Below are positions 7,484-16,233 of a stretch of DNA of 64,000 nt, one piece after another. Made by a program: the position numbers and the translations under genes. The stretch spans positions 1-64,000 of the forward strand of contig CAUJEN010000057.1 of assembly GCA_963169765.1 (NCBI GenBank), given 5' to 3'. The stretch's first letter is position 1. The number at the start of each line of letters is the position of its first letter. The notes beneath the pieces were generated by a model. It saw only the letters and a list, made by a program, of their open reading frames with translations, searched no databases and was not told where the DNA came from. The DNA is from QWHO01 sp021404945 (lineage in GTDB: Bacteria; Vulcanimicrobiota; Xenobia; Xenobiales; QWHO01).

Positions 7484-8527
7484 TCAGGCCAGTTTCTTGC
7501 TTCGGCCGTAGGTCTCCAAAGCTTGCTGCAACGACACAACCATGAGTGCGGGCAGCCCCGTCATGAGGGTGGAGAAGCCGAAGAAGCCGAGGAGCACCGA
7601 GCACAAGATAGAAAGATAGGCAAGACCTCGCAGAGGACGAGTGGAGAGAACAGCCTGAATACCCAGAACGACCGGGGGAGCCAGGGCGCCGCCCACGACC
7701 AGAATCAAGAACAACAGAGCGGGAGGGATGATAGCGAACAACATGCCCGCGCCGTGATTGAGCATATTGAACAGACTGCCGTAGAACTCAACGTTCTTGC
7801 GGTAGTAAATAACCACCAGGGGCAGGGCAGGCAAGAGCGACAGCACAATCGTCAAACTCAACTGCCGACGTTTCCTGCGGCTCATTGCGAGCGGCTTGAG
7901 CCACAGGAGAGCTCCGATGGCCCACAGCCACAGGGTTCCCACGTTGACACAGAACGAACCGCTAGAAACCGAGCAACAAACTGCCCCGAGAAGCAGCGCA
8001 CCCAGCAACGAGGGCAACCCCAACACCCCGACCCCCCAGGCCGCGCAGGCCCAGAGCGACAGGCTGTGCCCGAAAAAAACGTAAGCCAGGCGGCCATTCA
8101 TGAAGAGAGACAACGTGACCATGGCGACTGAAAAAGCGGTTAATGCCCAGCCCCTGCCTCGAACGGTTCCTTGCATCTTGAGCAGACTGGCCTGGAAATA
8201 GGCTGTAGCCATCAACATGATCGCAACCTGGATGCTGAAGAGCCAGTCCTCTTGCGTGCCTAGATAACGACTGGGGACGATCACAGTGACAAACAGGAGG
8301 GCGTAGCGAAGAAAATGGGCGGTTGTCGGCGAGACATTGGTGGGGTCTGCCCCCCCGAGGGCAGTGATCTGACCCCAGATGGAGAACTGAACCTGCCCAA
8401 GATAAGCCAGCAAGATGAAGCTCACTACCACAGATACGGCCATAAGCCAGCCAAGGTTGCCCAAGAGCAAGGCGGCGGATTGCTGAGGAGACAGGCGTCT
8501 GGCGTATGGCTTCGAGACTACCTTCAA
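7484..8527 (-). CDS. Polytopic membrane protein, candidate glycan polymerase (Wzy-like)
   Basis: About 347 residues, almost entirely hydrophobic, with nine to eleven predicted membrane spans and charged loops such as RRKRRQ. It has no sequence motif I can name. Wzy polymerases and O-antigen ligases are characteristically this diverged, and the gene sits next to the flippase in the operon, so a polymerase role is inferred from context only. The TTG start at 8527 overlaps the stop of the HisH-like gene (TTGA). The frame is open upstream to 8668, but that would run deep into the HisH-like gene. Confidence 0.55.
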   Translation of the reverse strand: MKVVSKPYARRLSPQQSAALLLGNLGWLMAVSVVVSFILLAYLGQVQFSIWGQITALGGADPTNVSPTTAHFLRYALLFVTVIVPSRYLGTQEDWLFSIQVAIMLMATAYFQASLLKMQGTVRGRGWALTAFSVAMVTLSLFMNGRLAYVFFGHSLSLWACAAWGVGVLGLPSLLGALLLGAVCCSVSSGSFCVNVGTLWLWAIGALLWLKPLAMSRRKRRQLSLTIVLSLLPALPLVVIYYRKNVEFYGSLFNMLNHGAGMLFAIIPPALLFLILVVGGALAPPVVLGIQAVLSTRPLRGLAYLSILCSVLLGFFGFSTLMTGLPALMVVSLQQALETYGRSKKLA

Positions 8528-9219
8528 AGTCCGTGACTTCTCGCCCTGATTGAGTTCTGGAGCGTCAGCTTCCTGGCCAGATTGCGGTAGACCAGGGCCC
8601 CGGCCGAACCACTTCGCTCCGGGTGATACTGGAAGGCAGTAATGTTTTGATGCTCGATAGCCGAGCAAAACCCGACCGGGCCGTATTGTGACCAGCTGAG
8701 CACCACCGAGGCCTCAATCGGCTTCGGGTAGTAGGAGTGGACAAAATAGAAGTGCTCACCCTCGGCCACCCCTTCCAAAAGGGTGTCCTGCCAGGTGCGT
8801 CGGCCTGGCGGGCAGGTCACGGCTTCCCATCCGATCAAAGGGACTTTGAGCGGCCGCCCATCGGGACGGTTGCCCTCAAAACGCACCACAGGGCCCTCAA
8901 TGTAACCCAGGCCGCGGTGGAGGCCGAACTCATAACTCTCAGACATCACCAGCTGCATTCCCAGGCAAATCCCCAGGAACTGGCGTCCTGAGTCAACGAA
9001 ATCCCGCAGCGGCGCGACCAGGTCGAGCTGTCGAAGGGCCGCCATAGCATCTCCAAAGGCACCCATCCCCGGCAGAATGACCCCGTCTGCCAGCTCGAGC
9101 GCTCGCGGACTGGATGAAACTTCGGCCCGGACGCCCGCCTGCAAGCAGGCCTGCTGAATGCTAAAGAGGTTGCCCAGGCCATAGTCGATGATCACCACAA
9201 CTGGCTGTGCTTCGCCCAC
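8524..9219 (-). CDS. hisH: HisH-like glutamine amidotransferase subunit
   Basis: 231 residues of the class-I (triad) glutaminase fold of imidazole glycerol phosphate synthase. It has IIDYGLGN at the N-terminus, PGMGAFGDAM, the nucleophile elbow GICLGMQ with its Cys, and the His-x-Glu pair in YHPERSG. It feeds ammonia to the HisF-like partner encoded just upstream. Pairs like this in O-antigen loci (hisH2/hisF2 with wbpG in Pseudomonas) serve sugar amidation rather than histidine synthesis; that role is inferred here because no other his gene is present. GTG start with GAGGG upstream. Confidence 0.88.
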   Translation of the reverse strand: MGEAQPVVVIIDYGLGNLFSIQQACLQAGVRAEVSSSPRALELADGVILPGMGAFGDAMAALRQLDLVAPLRDFVDSGRQFLGICLGMQLVMSESYEFGLHRGLGYIEGPVVRFEGNRPDGRPLKVPLIGWEAVTCPPGRRTWQDTLLEGVAEGEHFYFVHSYYPKPIEASVVLSWSQYGPVGFCSAIEHQNITAFQYHPERSGSAGALVYRNLARKLTLQNSIRARSHGL

Positions 9220-9228
9220 GTTCAGCCC

Positions 9229-10080
9229 TCACACTCGGCAAGGGACGCCGCTCTTGCTCAAGAGGCGCTTCAAGTCCGCCAGAGGAGTACCCTGGATTTT
9301 GCTGAAGCCTCGCCCCCGGTCGCTCAAGAAAAGCGTATTGCCTTCTCCCTGAAAATCACCGTCATGAAAATCACCCAGCGTTACGCAGTGGTAGTGCAGC
9401 AGGGAAGCCAGGCAGACAGCGTCGGCGTGGCCATCTTGCACGACCTGCAGGACATGCGCGGGTGTTCCGGCTCCCCCGGCGGCAATGACAGGCACAGGCA
9501 CGAGGTCGGCGATGCGGCGAGTCAATTCGAGGTCAAAACCAAGTCCGGTACCCTCGCGCTCGATCGAGGTGACCAATAATTCACCGGCTCCCAGCTCCAC
9601 AGCCCGAACGGCCCACTCTACCGCGTCGATACCGGTGCCCTGGCGGCCATAATCCGTGTAGGCCTCGTACCCCCCGGAGGGAGTGCGATATGCCTCCACC
9701 GACACGACGATGGTCGAGGACCCAAAGCGGCGGGCCGCCTCTCGAATGAGTTCAGGTCGCTTGATGGCAGCTGTGTTGATAGAAACCTTATCAGCCCCGG
9801 CCCGCAACATCTCGCGGATGTCATCAAGGCCGCGCAATCCCCCCCCGACGGTCAGGGGAATGTGAATCTCGGCCGCGGTCTTCTCGACGATGTGGAGCAA
9901 GCTGTTGCGCTCATAGAGGCTGGCCACGGCATCCATGTAAACGAGCTCGTCAGCGCCATTCTCAGCATAATGACGAGCAAAGTATTCCGGTTTCCCGAGC
10001 ACGCGCAGGCCCTCGAAATGAATCCCTTTGACCAGGTTTGGGCCTTTGATGTCAAGCTTTGGAATAACTCGGAGGTTCAT
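9229..10080 (-). CDS. hisF: HisF-like cyclase subunit paralogue
   Basis: 283 residues of the HisF (beta-alpha)8 barrel. It keeps the N-terminal Asp in IPKLDIKG, the phosphate loops TVGGGLRG and IAAGGAGTP, and the KVSINTAA strand. The loop that in histidine-pathway HisF reads SxDRDGT is TSIEREGTG here, so the second catalytic Asp appears to be Glu. With HisH this would form an ammonia-channelling complex. The Asp-to-Glu change and the glycan operon point to a sugar-amidating role instead of imidazole glycerol phosphate synthesis. Start: ATG at 10080. Confidence 0.85.
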   Translation of the reverse strand: MNLRVIPKLDIKGPNLVKGIHFEGLRVLGKPEYFARHYAENGADELVYMDAVASLYERNSLLHIVEKTAAEIHIPLTVGGGLRGLDDIREMLRAGADKVSINTAAIKRPELIREAARRFGSSTIVVSVEAYRTPSGGYEAYTDYGRQGTGIDAVEWAVRAVELGAGELLVTSIEREGTGLGFDLELTRRIADLVPVPVIAAGGAGTPAHVLQVVQDGHADAVCLASLLHYHCVTLGDFHDGDFQGEGNTLFLSDRGRGFSKIQGTPLADLKRLLSKSGVPCRV

Positions 10081-10118
10081 CGGTCTTCTGGCAGTTTTAT
10101 CAGATCGCCCCTGGCTCG

Positions 10119-11378
10119 TCAACAACGCGGCTCGGGTTGCAGGCTCGCCAGTTCTCCAATCAAAGTACCAACTCGCTGGGCCGCCCTCCCGTCGGGGACA
10201 AGCTCGCGACTGGCAGTCTCCAACCGATCGTGCAACTCCGGGTCGAAAAGCAGCCTCCCCAGTTTGTCTGGCACATCGCCCATTCCGACCGCGGCGAGGC
10301 TCAGACCGAAGTCGGCCAGCGGCAGGTCGCTCGAGCCTGGCTCGGAGTTGATGGTCATCGTGGGTCGGTTCAGCAGCACCGACTCCAGTCCGACAGTGGA
10401 GGTGAAGGTCAGCACGGCGTCCACTGACTGAAGCAGCGGATAGAGCGGGAGGTCGGCCACCAGGCCGGCTCCGCAATCAGGGTGGTCTTCCAGCCAGCGC
10501 TGATGGACCAGAGCAGACTGGCAAGGATGAGGGCGGATCAGCAAGGTCGCACCGTGGATGCGACAGGCCCGGTGAAGGTGGCTCAAGTCCTGATAGGTCT
10601 CTTCCTCGGAGCGAAAGTGAAGGCGACGGGTGGTGGAGGTCAGAAAGGCGTGCTGATCCGCCCACAGGACGTAGGGCCCCGGAAGAGCTGAAAGGTGCCT
10701 GGCGGTCCACTGAGGATCGGCGGGGGCAACGTAGGGGACCAGGCTGTCGAAGGCCGGATTTCCGGTGACGCGAATGGCTCGGACATCGACGCCGCTGGCC
10801 ACCAACGCGTCGCGCGTGATGGAGCATAAGACGGTGATTCGGTCGGCGCACAGGGTGTACATCTCTCCAGCTCCGAACAGGTCCACCATGGATAAGCTGG
10901 GGATGCCTCTCTCTCTGGCCACAAGGACACTGGCGCGCTCAGACTTGGGGGAGTTCGTCGTGACCACGACCTGAGGCTGAACCATGTCAAAGAGCCGCCG
11001 GATGGGACCCAGGGGAAGGAAAGCGTGCCGACCGCTGGCCCTGAGCAATTCGGCTGCCCGGTCGGCGCCGAGACGACGCTCCAGGTCGTCATAGCACAGG
11101 CCAAGGTAGGCGACAGTTTCCTCCAGAGGGATCCCCGAATCGGGGTTGTGGTGCTCCTGCGCCAACTTCTCTCCCCAGGCCAGAGCCGAGTCATCACCGT
11201 CGCGAATCAGGTCACGGAAAGCGAAATGGGGCAGGCCCGCGGCCTCCAGGACCGGCCAGGCGCTGGTCAGACCGACGATGACCGGCTCAAAGCCCTCAGT
11301 CTGTCGCAAAAACTCGTAGACGGGCATGGTCATGCGGACATGTCCCGCACCATAGCTGATCAGCAGAACCCTGGTCAC
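10119..11378 (-). CDS. GT-B-fold glycosyltransferase or epimerase-like protein
   Basis: About 419 residues. It begins with a nucleotide-sugar-enzyme style strand (VLLISYGAGHVRMTMPVYEF). The C-terminal half resembles UDP-GlcNAc 2-epimerase and CDP-glycerol transferase folds: a RPHP motif, then FTSTVGLESVLLNRPTMTIN, the pattern that binds a nucleotide diphosphate in GT-B proteins. It probably transfers a sugar or polyol phosphate to the lipid carrier. The GTG start overlaps the stop of asnB (GTGA). I cannot name the donor or acceptor. Confidence 0.65.
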   Translation of the reverse strand: MTRVLLISYGAGHVRMTMPVYEFLRQTEGFEPVIVGLTSAWPVLEAAGLPHFAFRDLIRDGDDSALAWGEKLAQEHHNPDSGIPLEETVAYLGLCYDDLERRLGADRAAELLRASGRHAFLPLGPIRRLFDMVQPQVVVTTNSPKSERASVLVARERGIPSLSMVDLFGAGEMYTLCADRITVLCSITRDALVASGVDVRAIRVTGNPAFDSLVPYVAPADPQWTARHLSALPGPYVLWADQHAFLTSTTRRLHFRSEEETYQDLSHLHRACRIHGATLLIRPHPCQSALVHQRWLEDHPDCGAGLVADLPLYPLLQSVDAVLTFTSTVGLESVLLNRPTMTINSEPGSSDLPLADFGLSLAAVGMGDVPDKLGRLLFDPELHDRLETASRELVPDGRAAQRVGTLIGELASLQPEPRC

Positions 11379-13186
11379 CGAGAAACCTCCGACGCTACGG
11401 CCGTCCTTTTGCCGGGCTCGCCAGGATCGAGAAAGGCTCGCGCCCAAAGTTCCAAGGCGGCCAGAGCTCGTAACTTGCGGTAATGATTCTTGCCACCAAA
11501 ATGCTCCGCGACAAGACTGTGCAGAGCTGACGATTCGAACCAGCCTCGCTCGGACAGGCTGCCATCACAGAGCAACTCGGTCAGACGAGCTCGTAACGGG
11601 CCTTCGAGCCAACGCTGAAAGGGGACGACAAACATCTGCTTGGGTCTGTAGACGAGCGAATGAGGTAGATGGCGGGCAGCCAGGCCTTTAAAAAGGGACT
11701 TGGACTCACCACCGGCAATCTTCAGCGCACCTGGAATCTGAAAGGCCCGTTCGACGAGCCGGTGATCCATGAAGGGGGTCCGGGCCTCCAGGGAAACTGC
11801 CATCCCCATGCGGTCAGGCTTCACCAGATTGTTGCCCGGAAGCAGAGTCACAGTATCGAAGAACAGGGCCTGGTTGAGGCGGTCCCAGTGCTCGACTCGA
11901 CCGAGCACCTCCTGCAGCAAGCGGCTCGACCAGTCAGGATCGAGCTGGCGAGTAAACTCTGGTCGATAGAGCCGCTGCAGCTCCTGAGGCGAAAAGACCC
12001 TGAGGGTGTCAAAGTAGCTCCGGCCGAACTCACGCAAAGACAGACCCTGGCAACCGCTTCCAGGCATGGACAGATAGCGCTCATAACCAGCAAAAAGCTC
12101 GTCCCCGCCGTCTCCGCTCAGACAGACCTTAACGTGGGGGACGGCCAGGGCAGCGACCCTGAGAGTCGGAAGAAAGCTCGTGTCTCCATGGGGCTGATCG
12201 CAGTAGTAAAGTGCTCGGGGCCAATCGTCAAAGATCTCAGGCCCACAGCGCAGCTCGTGGTGGCACGTTCCGAAAAGCCCGGCCACCTCCCGGGCGGAGG
12301 CGGTCTCATCATAGCCTTCCTCACAAAAACCAATCGAGAAGGTGCTGACGGGCCTGGACTCCAAGCGGCTCATGAAAGCGACCACGCTCCCCGAATCGAC
12401 TCCTCCGCTGAGAAAGGCCCCGTAGGGGACGTCTGAGCGCAGCCGAAGGCGTATCGAGTCTTCGAAGAGCTCACTGAGCTCTCCCAGCCACTCCTCGCGC
12501 GGTCCCTCTCTCGGCCGCTGCAAGCTGAGATCCCAGTAGGGCTCCAGGGTCAGCGACAGGGTATCGATGTCGATCCTGGCCCGGTAGCCTGGAGGTAACT
12601 GATAGACCCCCTGAAAGATGGTTCCCGGGCCGGGAACATAGTTGAGGGTCAAATACTGATCGATAGCCAGGGGATCCACGCAAGGGGTGAGCCCTCCCGC
12701 AAGCAAAGCTTTGATCTCGGAGCCAAACCACAGACTCGCTCCACAACGCGCATAATAGAGGGGCTTTTCTCCCAAGCGATCGCGATACAGCCAGACCGCC
12801 CGCCGATTCTCGTCGTAAACCGCGATGGCAAACATCCCGTTCAGAGCCTTGACAAAGGCGGGCCCGTCGCGCTCAAAAAGTCGCAGCAACACCTCGGTGT
12901 CGCAACGGGTCCGCAGCGGGATTCCTGACGCTCTGAGCTCATCTGCCAACTCGACGAAGTTGTAAATCTCGCCATTTTGAACGATGGAAATCTTGCTGTC
13001 GGCAGAAGTGAATGGCTGAACTCCGTGCTCGGGGTCGAGAATCGCCAGACGCAGATTGCCGATCAGGGCGTTGGACCCCGAGAAATGACCGCGCCCATCC
13101 GGGCCACGGTGGCTCAAAGAGGCCTCAAACAAATCCCTGAGGGCCGTCGAGCCCGGAGCACCAACCTGGCCGTAAATTCCACACAC
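11375..13186 (-). CDS. asnB: AsnB-type glutamine-dependent amidotransferase
   Basis: 603 residues. The GTG start puts Cys at position 2 (VCGIYGQ), the N-terminal nucleophile of class-II glutaminases, followed by SHRGPDG and NGEIYNF. The C-terminal synthetase domain has the pyrophosphatase P-loop LSGGVDS and the SGDGGDELFAGY motif. The family makes asparagine from aspartate, but in surface-glycan operons it often amidates sugar carboxylates. Beside HisH/HisF paralogues and a phosphoglycosyl transferase, glycan amidation is the better guess. It starts two bases past the stop of the transferase gene. A relic of its 5' part lies at 1481-1645. Confidence 0.88.
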   Translation of the reverse strand: MCGIYGQVGAPGSTALRDLFEASLSHRGPDGRGHFSGSNALIGNLRLAILDPEHGVQPFTSADSKISIVQNGEIYNFVELADELRASGIPLRTRCDTEVLLRLFERDGPAFVKALNGMFAIAVYDENRRAVWLYRDRLGEKPLYYARCGASLWFGSEIKALLAGGLTPCVDPLAIDQYLTLNYVPGPGTIFQGVYQLPPGYRARIDIDTLSLTLEPYWDLSLQRPREGPREEWLGELSELFEDSIRLRLRSDVPYGAFLSGGVDSGSVVAFMSRLESRPVSTFSIGFCEEGYDETASAREVAGLFGTCHHELRCGPEIFDDWPRALYYCDQPHGDTSFLPTLRVAALAVPHVKVCLSGDGGDELFAGYERYLSMPGSGCQGLSLREFGRSYFDTLRVFSPQELQRLYRPEFTRQLDPDWSSRLLQEVLGRVEHWDRLNQALFFDTVTLLPGNNLVKPDRMGMAVSLEARTPFMDHRLVERAFQIPGALKIAGGESKSLFKGLAARHLPHSLVYRPKQMFVVPFQRWLEGPLRARLTELLCDGSLSERGWFESSALHSLVAEHFGGKNHYRKLRALAALELWARAFLDPGEPGKRTAVASEVSR

Positions 13187-13188
13187 GG

Positions 13189-13761
13189 TCAGTAGCTGCC
13201 CCGGAAAAGGATCTGCCCGATGGTCAGCCACACAATCCGCGCGTCCAGGCTCAGACTCATCTGATCGACATAGTCCAGGTCAGCCTTCATACGCTGCTCG
13301 ACGGTGGCAGCATTCCGGTATAATGCCTGCGAAAGTCCCGTCATGCCAGGAAGAACGCTATGGCGCTTGAGGCGCTCCTCCTCCGTGTAGTCGTCCATCT
13401 GCTGGGGGCTGTCCGGGCGCGGCCCGATCAGACTCATCTCACCGATGAGGACGTTCCAAAACTGCGGGAGCTCGTCCAGGCTCGTCTTGCGCAAGAGCTG
13501 CCCCACTCGGGTGATTCTGGGGTCTTGCTCGCAAGTGTAGTACGGGCCACGGTGCGACGCATCCACAACCATGGAGCGCAGCTTGTGGCACTTGAAGAAC
13601 CGCAAGCCACGGCCGACCCGAACGCTGGAATGGAAGATTGGGCCGGGTGAATCTAGCTTGATCAAGAGGGCTAGAGCGGGAAAGAGCGACAGCAAGATCA
13701 GGAGGCCGACACAGGCGGCCAGGATGTCCAGAATTCTCTTCAACGTCGGGTATGTCAACAC
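13189..13761 (-). CDS. PglC/WbaP-type initiating phosphoglycosyl transferase
   Basis: About 190 residues of the bacterial sugar transferase family. One N-terminal re-entrant hydrophobic segment follows LKRILDIL, then KLDSPGPIF, FKCHKLRSM, TSLDELPQFWNVL and GEMSLIGPRP, which holds the catalytic region. It lacks the four-helix domain of WbaP, so it is the small monotopic PglC class that attaches the first sugar phosphate to undecaprenyl phosphate. It is the first gene of the leftward operon. The GTG at 13761 (GGTGAG upstream) is preferred; a TTG at 13818 in the same frame has no ribosome-binding site. Confidence 0.88.
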   Translation of the reverse strand: MLTYPTLKRILDILAACVGLLILLSLFPALALLIKLDSPGPIFHSSVRVGRGLRFFKCHKLRSMVVDASHRGPYYTCEQDPRITRVGQLLRKTSLDELPQFWNVLIGEMSLIGPRPDSPQQMDDYTEEERLKRHSVLPGMTGLSQALYRNAATVEQRMKADLDYVDQMSLSLDARIVWLTIGQILFRGSY

Positions 13762-13924
13762 GGGCTGCTCACCGTCTGTTCTGGCGCCGGCACCTCCCTG
13801 CCGGTCACGAAAAAACAACTACGGATTCTGTCGGCTCTGGAGCGAATGGGCCGACGTATTGGCGGGCCTACCTGAAAGTCCTTCTTTGGTAGCCTGGGCT
13901 CGGGCTGCACGCCAGCTCGCGGGA

Positions 13925-14104
13925 CAGAGCCTCAATTCTGTTACGAGTCGTGGTCCGAGCCCGACCAAACATCGTTGGGCCGAGCAACGTTTCGCGGCGG
14001 ACTCATAACAGCCAAAGGGCAGGGGTCAACATGCCAGTGGAGTCGCCTTGGCAGACCCGGGGCCCGCGCTCGGACGACGGCGCCGCGCGAAAGGTGAGAA
14101 TCCA
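13925..14104 (+). repeat. Second copy of the epimerase leader
   Basis: Matches 1651-1841 over its length, with small gaps, including AACATGCCAGTGGAGT and GAAAGGTGAGAATC. Here the leader no longer precedes an open frame: its ATG (14105) runs into the aldolase remnant, and epimerase 2 begins 360 bases further on. The sequence 13762-13924, between it and the divergent transferase gene, probably carries the operon promoter, but no clear box stands out. Confidence 0.6.
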
Positions 14105-14106
14105 AT

Positions 14107-14225
14107 GTCAGGCTTGTGCTTGAGGACGGCTTCCAGTACTTCATCAGAATCAGCTTCAACAATCTCGAGATCCGGCTGTTGTCTTGGAGGAGAGGGCTTC
14201 GAGAACCGATGGTGGTCCCCTCCAG
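14107..14225 (-). pseudogene. Internally deleted remnant of the aldolase gene
   Basis: Two pieces of the aldolase gene are joined here. Positions 14107-14137 match 4333-4363 (the region encoding EAVLKHKPD), and 14141-14225 match 4577-4665 (the 5' end and upstream bases). More than 200 bases between them are missing, so no functional protein can be made. The rest of the gap, 14226-14464, has an open minus-strand frame with no recognisable similarity. Confidence 0.75.
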
Positions 14226-14464
14226 CCACGCCACCGTAGTGAGCTCTCGTTACCACGGGTTTTTTCAACTGTCTGGCGACCAAAAGGCTTGTCAGGACAG
14301 AGGGGACGCGCTCCCAGGCTGGAACTTCGGCAACACTGCGGGCCAGTCGGTTGATTCCCGTGCCGGCAGACAGTCGCCTGGCAGGAGTAAAAATGTTCAC
14401 CGCGTAGACAGTGTTGGGTTTTTCGGATTGCTTCTTGCAAACAAGTAGCCCGTAGGAGCGGTAG

Positions 14465-16015
14465 ATGGACATATCTGCACAACGAGCCACCAGGCTCGGG
14501 CAGGGGGCGGCTTTGCGAGTCCTGGCTGACTTGATTTTCGTGAATTCCGCTCTGATCGTGGCCTTCGCCCTGCACTTTTTCTACCTCATAACAACCAGGA
14601 TCGAGGCAGATTCTTCAAGCTTGTTCTGGCGTCACGCCCAGGGACTGGTCTCGTGTGTTTGGATTTTGGACCTGACCTGTCTGGTTCTCCTCTCGGTGAG
14701 CGGGTTCTACTCGGTCGGAGGCCACCTCCGTGGGCGCTACAAGACTCTGGTCGGAATTCAGGCCGTCAGCATCGCCTATCTGCTTTTCGGACTGGCATCC
14801 TACGCTCTGACGGATTTCCCCAAAATTCCCGCAGCTGTCTGGATTTGTGCGTGGGGGCTGACGGCAATCTTGATGGTTCTCGGTCGACTCTGGGCGAGAC
14901 TGTGGGGGAATGCCGTTCATCAGTCCTCCGCCCACCGGAGAGTTCGCCCCGAAGACGGTCGCGGGAGAGTCCTTGTGATCGGAGGCGCCGGCTACATCGG
15001 TTCGGCCCTTCTGCCCAAACTGTTGGAGAAGGGTTACTCGGTCCGTCTGTTTGACATGCTCCTTTACGGAACTGAGCCCGTCGAGGGGATTCTGAGCCAC
15101 CCCGGGCTCGAATTGGTCCAGGCTGACTTTCGGCACATCGATCGGGTGGTCGAGGCCATGCGGGATGTCGATGTGGTGATCCACCTGGGTGCCATCGTGG
15201 GAGATCCTGCCTGCGCCCTGGATGAAGAGCTGACGATCGAAGTCAACCTCATGGCCACGCGCATGATTGCCGAGGTCGCCAAGGGTTACGGGGTGCAGCG
15301 CTTCATTTTTGCCAGCACCTGCTCGGTCTATGGTGCTTCGGATGAGCTGCTCGATGAAGGTTCTGCCCTGAATCCGGTCTCACTCTACGCCCGCAGCAAG
15401 ATCGCCTCGGAGAAGGTCTTGATGAGCCTGGCCGACCCGTATTTCGCCCCCGCCTGTCTCCGGTTCGGCACGATCTTTGGCCTCTCCGGGCGCACCAGAT
15501 TCGATCTGGTCGTCAATCTCCTGGCCGCCAAGGCCGTTCTGGACGGCGAGATCACGGTCTTCGGCAGCGACCAGTGGCGACCGTTCCTCCACGTCGACGA
15601 TGCGGCCCATTCGGTCCTCTTGACGTTGGAGGCTCCTCTGGCCGTGACTCGCAACCAGGTGTTCAACGTCGGTTTCGACGAGCAGAACTACACTCTGGGC
15701 CAGGTGGCCCAATTGATTCAAGCGCAGGTTCCCAGGGCGCGAATCGTAAACCACGGACACGACTCGGACCGCCGCAACTATCGGGTCGATTTTCGGAAGA
15801 TCCGAAGCGTGCTGGGCTTTGTTCCCAGTTTCACCCTCGCGCAGGGCATCGCTCAGGTCGTTCAGGCCATTCAGCGCGGGGAAGTGACCGATTATCGCGA
15901 CTCGAAATACAGCAACGTCAAGGTCCTGAGTGAAGAAGGGGCCTCAAGGTTGGTGCTGGGCCAGAACGGGTGGGCCTATGAGTTGATCCGTGAGGCGGCT
16001 CCCACTCCGGCGTGA
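14465..16015 (+). CDS. Membrane-anchored NAD-dependent sugar epimerase/dehydratase, copy 2
   Basis: A 516-residue paralogue of the protein at 1842-3404. Four N-terminal membrane segments span roughly residues 22-142, and the NAD-binding GGAGYIG is at 173-179, followed by STCSVYG and YARSK. From the GGAGYIG motif to the C-terminus the two copies differ at only scattered positions, whereas the membrane halves share only a framework (IFVNS, ASY/SH, VLGRLWA). That pattern suggests gene conversion of the catalytic half. It is the first of a rightward run leading to the export and nonulosonate genes. The substrate is unknown, but both copies presumably act on the same sugar nucleotide. Confidence 0.85.
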   Translation: MDISAQRATRLGQGAALRVLADLIFVNSALIVAFALHFFYLITTRIEADSSSLFWRHAQGLVSCVWILDLTCLVLLSVSGFYSVGGHLRGRYKTLVGIQAVSIAYLLFGLASYALTDFPKIPAAVWICAWGLTAILMVLGRLWARLWGNAVHQSSAHRRVRPEDGRGRVLVIGGAGYIGSALLPKLLEKGYSVRLFDMLLYGTEPVEGILSHPGLELVQADFRHIDRVVEAMRDVDVVIHLGAIVGDPACALDEELTIEVNLMATRMIAEVAKGYGVQRFIFASTCSVYGASDELLDEGSALNPVSLYARSKIASEKVLMSLADPYFAPACLRFGTIFGLSGRTRFDLVVNLLAAKAVLDGEITVFGSDQWRPFLHVDDAAHSVLLTLEAPLAVTRNQVFNVGFDEQNYTLGQVAQLIQAQVPRARIVNHGHDSDRRNYRVDFRKIRSVLGFVPSFTLAQGIAQVVQAIQRGEVTDYRDSKYSNVKVLSEEGASRLVLGQNGWAYELIREAAPTPA

Positions 16016-16233
16016 TCCGAGTCGCCCGTCCTGGCTCCAATTGGCGTCCTCCTCCATCAAGGCGCTGCGCAAGGCTTTTCACCCGAAGGGCTTTCTGATA
16101 CCCGAAGATCTCTCGCTGCGACTCGGCCCCCTGGCACTTGCATGGGAGAGCTCTTCAAGGGCCTGCCTCCGGCGCCGCGACGAGACTATCGACGGTGAAG
16201 GACAATCCAAAGAGGCCCGAGAAAGGGCCGGCC

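Noticed and set aside
6722..8131. A 469-residue rightward frame
   Set aside because: Antisense to the flippase and the membrane protein; its composition (Gln, Arg, Pro, His) mirrors hydrophobic codons on the other strand.
14226..14464. Minus-strand frame before epimerase 2
   Set aside because: Open for about 80 codons but with no ribosome-binding site or recognisable similarity; adjoins a relic, so probably degraded DNA.
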